A stretch of 63,295 nucleotides of DNA from Ammoniphilus sp. CFH 90114 (GTDB lineage: Bacteria; Bacillota; Bacilli; Aneurinibacillales; RAOX-1): the NCBI RefSeq assembly GCF_004123195.1, contig NZ_SDLI01000016.1, positions 1 through 63,295 of the forward strand, in the 5' to 3' direction. The notes under the pieces are model-generated. The model was not told where the DNA came from, made no database searches, and saw nothing but the letters and a program-made list of their open reading frames with translations. Below, piece after piece: positions 57,355 through 63,295 of the stretch; position 1 is the first letter of the stretch, and every line of letters begins with the position of its first letter. Made by a program: the position numbers and the translations under genes.

Positions 57355-58083
57355 ATGAGCACCCCAAAAATAGCGATACAAACTAGAATGTGGGGAATTG
57401 ATCGAATTGAAACGGAGTTTGAACAGATCCTTGATGAGGTATTGCAAGCTGGATATCATGGAGTAGAGTGCCGAAGCACCCTTTTAAATCAAGAGGAGAA
57501 GGTAAAAGCTTATTTGGAAGGAAAAAGCCTGAAGATTGTTGCCTTACATATTTTAGCCGATGCCTTTCATAAGGAGGATCTAGAATCCCTCCTTCAGAAG
57601 ATGAATGATCTCCAAATCCCCACGATACTTGTCACGTTACTAAAGAAAGCCTCCTTGCAGGAATACCAACAATGGCTCAAGGAGATCGGCGATCTAGCCG
57701 ATCGATGTGCAGGGAGAAATATCCAACTCTGCTACCATAATCATGATTGGGAGTTTGAACACGGCTATCAGCTTTTTGACGAAATGGTGAAACATCCAAA
57801 TATCCGATTAGCCATCGATCTAGCCTGGGTTTTCCGTGCTCGGTATGACTACAAAGAGGTCATCCACCGCTACCGGGATTCTATCCGCTATGTTCATCTG
57901 AAAGACACAACACATGACCAATGGAAGGAACTCGGTCATGGGGATATGGACTTAGCTTCTGCTATCACTGAGTTAAAATCCTTAGATTTGGAATGGTGGA
58001 CGGTAGAGCAGGATGACACGGATAAATTACCATTAGAAAGTGCTAAGATAAGTAGACAGTACCTAAAGAGACTAGGCATTTAA
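57355..58083 (+). CDS. sugar-phosphate isomerase/epimerase-like TIM-barrel protein (locus copy 2)
   Basis: 242 residues, shorter than the 291-residue copy. Motifs VLQAGYHGVECRSTL, NIQLCYHNHDWEFEHGYQLF (His/Asn/Asp), IRLAIDLAWVFRARYDYKEV, YVHLKDTTHDQW and the closing LEWWTVEQDDTD (metal Glu near the end). IolE/IolI-like. It follows the importer genes and a hairpin. It may carry out a second epimerase or dehydratase step of the same pathway. Confidence 0.85.
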   Translation: MSTPKIAIQTRMWGIDRIETEFEQILDEVLQAGYHGVECRSTLLNQEEKVKAYLEGKSLKIVALHILADAFHKEDLESLLQKMNDLQIPTILVTLLKKASLQEYQQWLKEIGDLADRCAGRNIQLCYHNHDWEFEHGYQLFDEMVKHPNIRLAIDLAWVFRARYDYKEVIHRYRDSIRYVHLKDTTHDQWKELGHGDMDLASAITELKSLDLEWWTVEQDDTDKLPLESAKISRQYLKRLGI

Positions 58084-58109
58084 AGTAGGTGTTATGTTAG
58101 GGGATCCAT

Positions 58110-58300
58110 AACAGGAAATTATTCCGCTATTTCTTGATTTGGAATCAAAACAGCCAAAATAAGGCCCATTTTTTCCGCTATATCGGTAAAAAGGTGTAAG
58201 CGAGGTCCAATTTTTCCGGATAACGGAAATTCGTTCCGTTATTTCACGCGATTTTCTCACTTTTATAGAAATAACGGAAAAAACTCCGCTTACTGGGCGC
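58110..58300. repeat. intergenic repeat, copy D (TTCCGYTATTT type)
   Basis: Several copies of the core in both orientations: TTCCGCTATTT near 58120, TTCCGCTAT near 58170, a facing pair GATAACGGAA and TTCCGTTATTT near 58220-58240, and AAATAACGGAA near 58265. The core TTCCGCTATTT is shared with copies A to C, read on the minus strand. Confidence 0.6.
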
Positions 58301-58332
58301 GGTTTGATAGACCCTTTCATCCACCCGCTGCC

Positions 58333-59094
58333 CTAAGGCACCTCATATCTTTCAATTAACGCTGCCCCAACGTCTGTACCATCCTGCATCTCAAAAGATC
58401 CAATCTCCAGCTCCTTCACCTTTTTGCCCTTATCATCTACTAGATGATACCTTATCCCCCGGTCGGGTCTTACACTTGATGTTTTGTATACCCCTTCAGC
58501 TGATATGGGCAACACATAGAATCCCCCTGCTTTTTGAATCGCAGGATAACCCTGCATCCCGTAATAAATCTCAACAGTTCCATGAAACTCCTGAGGAACG
58601 AGATGAAGAACCGGTCGGTTCTGCTCGATATCAGTGTATAACCATCTGCCCGTAATCAATAGGATTCCAAGGCTAACAACAAGAAAAAGCCGTCGCCCCC
58701 CGACCTTCTCGAATACAGAAAATCCAAAATAACACATCAGGGCTGAACCTGTAAAGAACAACAAGAACAATCCTGCCTCCGGGGAAAAAAAATCTCGTAA
58801 ACGAACTCCCCCCCAACGGCTTAGGATAAAGAACGTAGGAACCACCCCCAGAACGATAAGGGCGACGGGGGTCAAGTAATAAAAAACCCCTTTTCTTTTT
58901 TTAAACAGATGCCCAACGGCGAGATAACAAGGGTATGCGACGAGGAAAAAAGCGAGAGACGTCCAAAACAAGAAAATCCCCAGCTCTCCCCCTATGTCTT
59001 GCCCCCAATAGAAATACAGAAAGCCGAGGTAACACAGAACACCTGAAAAATAACTCGATACGGCAATCACGACGTGAAAAAAGATTGGGTTCAT
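58333..59094 (-). CDS. membrane protein with DUF6843-like C-terminal domain
   Basis: 253 residues from ATG 59094 (AAGGAG ten bases upstream; the frame open to 59166 overlaps the BenE gene). Five or six hydrophobic helices (VVIAVSSYFSGVLCYLGFLY, FLFWTSLAFFLVAYPCYLAV, TPVALIVLGVVPTFFILSRW, LILLITG and others) occupy the first 170 residues. A small beta-rich extracellular domain follows, with VPQEFHGTVEIYYGMQGYPA and GGFYVLPISAEGVYKTSSV, like the domain DUF6843. Last gene of the glycolate operon; role unknown. Confidence 0.65.
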   Translation of the reverse strand: MNPIFFHVVIAVSSYFSGVLCYLGFLYFYWGQDIGGELGIFLFWTSLAFFLVAYPCYLAVGHLFKKRKGVFYYLTPVALIVLGVVPTFFILSRWGGVRLRDFFSPEAGLFLLFFTGSALMCYFGFSVFEKVGGRRLFLVVSLGILLITGRWLYTDIEQNRPVLHLVPQEFHGTVEIYYGMQGYPAIQKAGGFYVLPISAEGVYKTSSVRPDRGIRYHLVDDKGKKVKELEIGSFEMQDGTDVGAALIERYEVP

Positions 59095-59128
59095 GCTAGC
59101 TAAACTCCTTACTGAAAGCATTCTTGCT

Positions 59129-60364
59129 CTATTCCACTTTTTCAATCGTCTTCGAAACGACGGCACCTAACAACAAGGCCCACACAACCGAACTAATATG
59201 AAAAAAGCTGATGTTGGATAAGGCAACAAGGAAGGCTAGGAGAGAACTCATAGGAAAATTCCGCCCTGAAAACCCTGTTTGCAAATTCGATAACAACACG
59301 CCGATCAAGGAGAATCCAGCTAAAAGAGAAATAAGGGCTTGCGGCAAGGATTGAATCAGCGGCACAATCTTCCAAGCAAAGATACCAAATAGGATCATCC
59401 CGAGTCCCGAAACTACCGATGCCATATAGCGTTTTGAGCGGGGTCCTGATTCATTCGACGAGCAGATCCCTGACATCATGCCTGCAATATTCGCACATTG
59501 TCCTCCAGTAAAACTGGTGATTATCGAAAAAATACCACTGGTACATAGAATAGATCTAATGGGTGGTTTATAGCCCGACGTTTGCAAGGCGCTTATTCCA
59601 ACAGCTGCGTCATTACTTAAAATGAGCATGGCCATCGGTAGGGCCAAGGTGAATAACCCCATCCAAGTGAACTCAGGCGTTTGCCAGCTCAGTAGAAAAG
59701 AGCTCTCCGGCAACCCCTGCACCTCGATTTCCTGGGTCAATGAAACCATGAAGCAAGCTACGACAATCGCACCGAGAGCAGGTGAAATACGTCTGCTGTA
59801 CTTTAAAAACAACAAAAAACTAATTAAGGCCACTCCACCCACTAATGGCATTTCTTGAAATGCAGGGACCATTCGTACGACATAACTGGCTACGAGTCCT
59901 GCCATCATCGCGGAGATGACTTCCTTTGGAACCCATCTAATAATCTTGGAAAAGATCCCTGAGATACCGACCAAAAGTATAATGAAGGCAGACATCAGAA
60001 ATCCACCGATGATCTCAGAGTAAGTAAATTGAGAAGATAACGTCGTCATAAACGCCACTCCGGTTAAGGAATGGCCCCCTGTAATCGGAATGCGATATCG
60101 AAACGCCATATAGATCCCGAACAGTCCACCAAAGAAGTACACCGCAAACATCCAGTTAATTGTCTGCTGTATCGTCATCCCACTATTGGCTGCAGCCTCG
60201 AACAGCATAATAATCGGACTGGTCATGATTAGGGTAGCAGAAATGAGACCAGTTGAAACATTTTGACCGTTTACATCGGCTATCAGGCTGCGAAATCCCT
60301 TACCGCCCCCTGGTTCAGGGGTAGGCATCTTTTGAAACGTTGGTGCTGTATTCATGTTGTCCAT
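59129..60364 (-). CDS. BenE-family proton symporter
   Basis: 411 residues. A cytosolic N-terminal tail is followed by about 12 hydrophobic helices. Family-like segments are ISATLIMTSPIIMLFEAAAN, YRIPITGGHSLTGVAFMTTL, and SNDAAVGISALQTSGYKPPI. The best-known member imports benzoate. Here the ATG directly follows the glcF stop, and the gene shares an operon with glycolate oxidase subunits, so it may carry glycolate, lactate or a related 2-hydroxy acid. That is inference from context; benzoate genes are absent. Confidence 0.83.
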   Translation of the reverse strand: MDNMNTAPTFQKMPTPEPGGGKGFRSLIADVNGQNVSTGLISATLIMTSPIIMLFEAAANSGMTIQQTINWMFAVYFFGGLFGIYMAFRYRIPITGGHSLTGVAFMTTLSSQFTYSEIIGGFLMSAFIILLVGISGIFSKIIRWVPKEVISAMMAGLVASYVVRMVPAFQEMPLVGGVALISFLLFLKYSRRISPALGAIVVACFMVSLTQEIEVQGLPESSFLLSWQTPEFTWMGLFTLALPMAMLILSNDAAVGISALQTSGYKPPIRSILCTSGIFSIITSFTGGQCANIAGMMSGICSSNESGPRSKRYMASVVSGLGMILFGIFAWKIVPLIQSLPQALISLLAGFSLIGVLLSNLQTGFSGRNFPMSSLLAFLVALSNISFFHISSVVWALLLGAVVSKTIEKVE

Positions 60365-61684
60365 CTAGTTCCCTTCTTGTTTTCCCGCAATTCCAGCAAC
60401 CTCCGCTAGATACTCTACTAAATGAACTGCCCTCATCTTTTCACTCAGGTTTTCTCTTTCAATGCCGAGCTTCATCTGCAGCAAGCATCCAGGGTTGGTG
60501 GTCACCATTAAGGTAGCGCGGGTTTCTTTTATGTTTTCCATTTTGACATCTAAAATTTTCATTGACTCTTCATAGTTTACGATATTATAGATTCCAGCTG
60601 ATCCACAACACATGTTGGGATCCTTCATTTCAATAAAATCCACATTCGAAATGCTAAGAATAAGTTCCAACGGTTCCTTCGTCACCTTTTGCACATGGGT
60701 CATATGACAGGATCGCTGATAAGTGACTCGTTCTTTTGGCTGATGCTTCACAGGAATTCCTCCACAGGCGATCAGAACTTGTGAGATATCCCTCGACTTT
60801 TCTACAAAGTGCTTCGCGCGAGCAGCCCAATCCTGCTCATCAGCCAACAAGTGATCGTATTCCACCATCATCGCGCCACATCCCCCAGCGTTATTGACGA
60901 TAAAATCTGCCTCAATCTTTTCAAACGCCTCAATATTGAGTCGAGCCAGATGTTTCCCGTGATCGCTCTCTCCCGCATGTACGTGCAAGGCCCCACAGCA
61001 AGTCTGGTTCTCCACGACGATCACGTCACACCCTACTTCCGCTAGCAACTGCACCGATAGCTGATTAATCTTACGAAACATCGCATCCATTATGCATCCG
61101 ACAAAGAGCGCAACGGTGTATTGCTTTATTCCCTTTGCAGGGGTAAAGGTAGGAAGAGATGAACGTTCTGTAGGAGAAACAGAGGCTGGTGTAATCGCCT
61201 CGAACTCCCCTAAATGATAGGGAAGTTTTTTCATCATGCCTGACTTCCTTACCCACTTCTGAACCCCACTTTTTTCAAACAGCCACATGGAATGTCCAAT
61301 CATATTCATCGCACGGCGACTGGGAAAGACCCTTTTCAAAAGCGTATTCCGGAGAGCTCGAACGGGAAGGGAAAATTTCTTTCTCCGTGTCATGGCGCTT
61401 CTGGCTGCTTCCAAAATTTCTCCGTAAGGCACCCCTGTTGGACAGGCGGTTTCACACGCCCGGCATCCTAGGCAGAGGTCCATCGGCTCCTCTAACACCG
61501 AAAGATCGGTAATCCGACCCTCTCCTACCATCTTGACCAGATTAATTCGGCCGCGCGGGGAATGAGTCTCCTTGCCCATCGTGGCATAGGTAGGACAAAC
61601 CGGAAGACAATAACCGCATTGGACACACTGATTGGTTTTCTCATATTTAAGTTCTTCACGCAGCTGCTCTAACTTCGTTTTCAT
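60365..61684 (-). CDS. glcF: glycolate oxidase iron-sulfur subunit
   Basis: 439 residues. Two ferredoxin-type clusters near the N-terminus, CVQCGYCLPVCPTY and CLGCRACETACPTGVPYGEI, are followed by two cysteine-rich CCG domains with ENQTCCGALHVHAGE and DPNMCCGSAGIYN. This is the GlcF/LutA-like subunit that passes electrons from GlcD to the quinone pool. ATGA overlap with glcD shows translational coupling. A GlcE subunit is missing, as in many Firmicutes, where GlcD plus GlcF suffice for glycolate or D-lactate oxidation. Confidence 0.92.
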   Translation of the reverse strand: MKTKLEQLREELKYEKTNQCVQCGYCLPVCPTYATMGKETHSPRGRINLVKMVGEGRITDLSVLEEPMDLCLGCRACETACPTGVPYGEILEAARSAMTRRKKFSLPVRALRNTLLKRVFPSRRAMNMIGHSMWLFEKSGVQKWVRKSGMMKKLPYHLGEFEAITPASVSPTERSSLPTFTPAKGIKQYTVALFVGCIMDAMFRKINQLSVQLLAEVGCDVIVVENQTCCGALHVHAGESDHGKHLARLNIEAFEKIEADFIVNNAGGCGAMMVEYDHLLADEQDWAARAKHFVEKSRDISQVLIACGGIPVKHQPKERVTYQRSCHMTHVQKVTKEPLELILSISNVDFIEMKDPNMCCGSAGIYNIVNYEESMKILDVKMENIKETRATLMVTTNPGCLLQMKLGIERENLSEKMRAVHLVEYLAEVAGIAGKQEGN

Positions 61685-63093
61685 TCACTCAACACCAACT
61701 TCTGTCCGGGCTCAGGAAAAATTTTCCCCGGATTCATAATGTTATTCGGATCCCACGCCTCCTTGATTCGCTTCATCATATCCAAGCCGACAGGACCGAG
61801 TTCCATCTCCATGAACGGAGCCTTCATCGTACCAATTCCATGTTCACCCGAGAGCGTACCTCCAAGCTCCACCGCTGCCTCGAAGATTTCGGCAACCGCC
61901 TGCTCGACCCGCTTCATCTCTTCTTTATCCGACTTGTCCGCGATGATATTCGGATGAAGATTTCCATCTCCTGCATGTCCAAACACGACTAAGTGAATGT
62001 TGTATTTCTCTTTGATTTGCTTGAGGCGTCTGCACATCTCTGGAATCTTGCTTCGAGGAACCGTCGCATCCTCCGATATCTTCGTGGGCTTAATCCGGAC
62101 GATAGCCGGAGACACCAACTTTCTCGCTTTCCATACCTCTTCTTTTTCCGCCGCTGTCTGAGGGATGCGTATCTCTCTTGCTCCAATTTCCCTACATACT
62201 TTCGATATTTGAACAGCCTCATCCTGAACCGCTAACGGATGACCATCCAGTTCAATGAGAATTAAGGCTTCTGCATCTCTCGGAAGGCCAGAGGGCTCAT
62301 AGTTTTCTACCGCGATCATGGAAGCTTGGTCCATGAGTTCCATCTTGGCAGGAAGAATTCCGGAGGATAAAATTTTTGAAATCGCGGCTCCCGCATCTTC
62401 AAGGCTATCGAAAATGGCCATAACCGTTTCCGAGGCTTGAGGCTTCGGGATTAACCTTAGAATCGCCTTCGTAATGATGCCAAGCGTTCCCTCCGAACCG
62501 ACAATCAGCTTCGTTAAATCGTATCCCGTCACATTCTTTACTGTTCGGCCACCCGTTCGAATAATCTCTCCCTGCGGCGTAATGACTTCAAGACCAATCA
62601 CATAATCTTTCGTCACACCATATTTCAAGCCTCTCGGTCCACCCGAATTTTCCGCTAAGTTCCCTCCGATGGTCGAAACATGGGAACTACTGGGATCAGG
62701 TGGATACATCAGACCTTTTTCGAGCGCCGCCTTATGAATCTCAGAAGTTAAAACCCCCGTAGACACGACCGCCACTAAGTCTTCTTCGTCAATCTGCAGC
62801 ACATCGTTCATGACCGACAGATCGACTACAACTCCTCCTTTTACAGGCAGAGGCCCTCCACTTAAGGACGTAGACTGTCCGCGTGGGATAATAGGAATCC
62901 ATTCACGATTAGCGTATTTCACTAACTCGGCAATCTCCTCCACATGCTTAGACTGCACGACGGCATCCGGAAGGTAAGTTCCGAATGAACCATCAAAGGA
63001 ATAACTATAGCGATCATGCAACTCCGTCAGCACGTGACCTCGGTTTATGATCTTTTTTATATCATCAATATGGTGTGGTTCCACCTTGATCAT
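61681..63093 (-). CDS. glcD: glycolate/D-lactate oxidase FAD subunit
   Basis: 470 residues of the VAO/FAD-linked oxidase family. FAD-binding VPRGQSTSLSGGPLPVKGGV-type loop (written IIPRGQSTSLSGGPLPVKGG), GNLAENSGGPRGLKYGVTKD and VTGYDLTKLIVGSEGTLGII. C-terminal FGHAGDGNLHPNI and GTLSGEHGIGTMKAPFMEM are the conserved GlcD/DLD blocks. Oxidises glycolate to glyoxylate, or D-lactate to pyruvate. The AAAGG at the annotated ATG (63093) touches it, so GTG 63084 could be the true start. First gene of the operon. Confidence 0.9.
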   Translation of the reverse strand: MIKVEPHHIDDIKKIINRGHVLTELHDRYSYSFDGSFGTYLPDAVVQSKHVEEIAELVKYANREWIPIIPRGQSTSLSGGPLPVKGGVVVDLSVMNDVLQIDEEDLVAVVSTGVLTSEIHKAALEKGLMYPPDPSSSHVSTIGGNLAENSGGPRGLKYGVTKDYVIGLEVITPQGEIIRTGGRTVKNVTGYDLTKLIVGSEGTLGIITKAILRLIPKPQASETVMAIFDSLEDAGAAISKILSSGILPAKMELMDQASMIAVENYEPSGLPRDAEALILIELDGHPLAVQDEAVQISKVCREIGAREIRIPQTAAEKEEVWKARKLVSPAIVRIKPTKISEDATVPRSKIPEMCRRLKQIKEKYNIHLVVFGHAGDGNLHPNIIADKSDKEEMKRVEQAVAEIFEAAVELGGTLSGEHGIGTMKAPFMEMELGPVGLDMMKRIKEAWDPNNIMNPGKIFPEPGQKLVLSE

Positions 63094-63184
63094 CCTTTCT
63101 CATTAGGAAAGCTGGTCTTTGTTGTTTTTTATCTTAACCTATTAAAAACGCTCAAACAATAATAATGTTGTGAAAATTAAACGA

Positions 63185-63280
63185 TTTAATAAGGGGAGGT
63201 TTTTCCGTTATTAAGCCAGAACCGTTAAAAATGACTGAAATAACCGGAATTTCTTCCGTTAATGCGGCTTAGCCCCCTAA
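63185..63280. repeat. intergenic repeat, copy E (TTCCGTTA type)
   Basis: TTTTTCCGTTATTAAG near 63199, AAATAACCGGAATTT near 63238 and TTCTTCCGTTAATGCGG near 63251; the same core as copy D in a shorter, imperfect arrangement, running to the window edge. Confidence 0.5.
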
Positions 63281-63295
63281 GTTTGGACACTTTCA

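Overview
The window looks like a chromosomal segment of a Gram-positive, endospore-forming member of the Bacillales, probably from the Paenibacillaceae (Brevibacillus/Ammoniphilus-like). This is inferred from AGGAGG-type ribosome binding sites, SLH-anchored exoproteins, a KinA-like PAS kinase, CarD, DedA, YetF/DUF4363 and BCCT proteins, and a large Bacillus-type SRP RNA. No phage, CRISPR array or complete insertion sequence is visible.

Layout. 0-8.6 kb: an SRPBCC protein, an N-terminally truncated M20 peptidase, a two-fold membrane protein, a methyltransferase/DedA/two-component operon, a chemoreceptor and a 13-residue-repeat protein. 8.9-14.3 kb: an SLH-anchored M14 carboxypeptidase, a PAS sensor kinase and a second chemoreceptor. 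14.6-20.2 kb: CarD, an EamA exporter behind an erm-type translational attenuator, a Hanks-type kinase with a small basic partner, a metallophosphoesterase and a decayed toxin-antitoxin pair. 20.4-24 kb: tartrate dehydrogenase with its GntR regulator, DUF4363/YetF and a lipoprotein. 24-36 kb: an SLH-S41 protease, a BCCT transporter, a staygreen homologue, a gamma-glutamyltransferase, a sensor kinase, an M6 (InhA-like) protease and a 2-hydroxyacid dehydrogenase. 36.3-37.5 kb: an RNA block on the minus strand (rnpB, probable 6S RNA, SRP RNA, tRNA-His, tRNA-Gln). 37.7-43.1 kb: a MazG-like protein, membrane proteins, two MFS transporters, an unlisted Fur-controlled 59-residue protein and a DUF1272/ABM pair.

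43.2-58.1 kb is one carbohydrate-utilisation locus. A GntR/UTRA regulator leads a minus-strand operon encoding an M24-like pseudo-peptidase, a Gfo/Idh/MocA dehydrogenase, a TIM-barrel epimerase, an L-fucose-isomerase-like enzyme, a phosphofructokinase-like kinase and a class II aldolase. A YesM/YesN sensor pair and a divergent ABC importer (two permeases, a binding lipoprotein, no ATPase) plus a second TIM-barrel enzyme complete it. The order isomerase, kinase, aldolase implies an EMP-like route for an unusual sugar. 58.3-63.1 kb is a glycolate-oxidase operon (glcD, glcF, a BenE-family transporter, a membrane protein).

The strongest unexpected signals are the translational attenuator before the EamA gene (16072-16209), the Fur-box-flanked small-protein gene (40763-41066), the uncharacterised isomerase/kinase/aldolase locus, and an intergenic repeat family sharing the core TTCCGCTATTT at five places, one abutting the broken end of a peptidase gene. 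All calls are from reading the sequence; no database search was possible.
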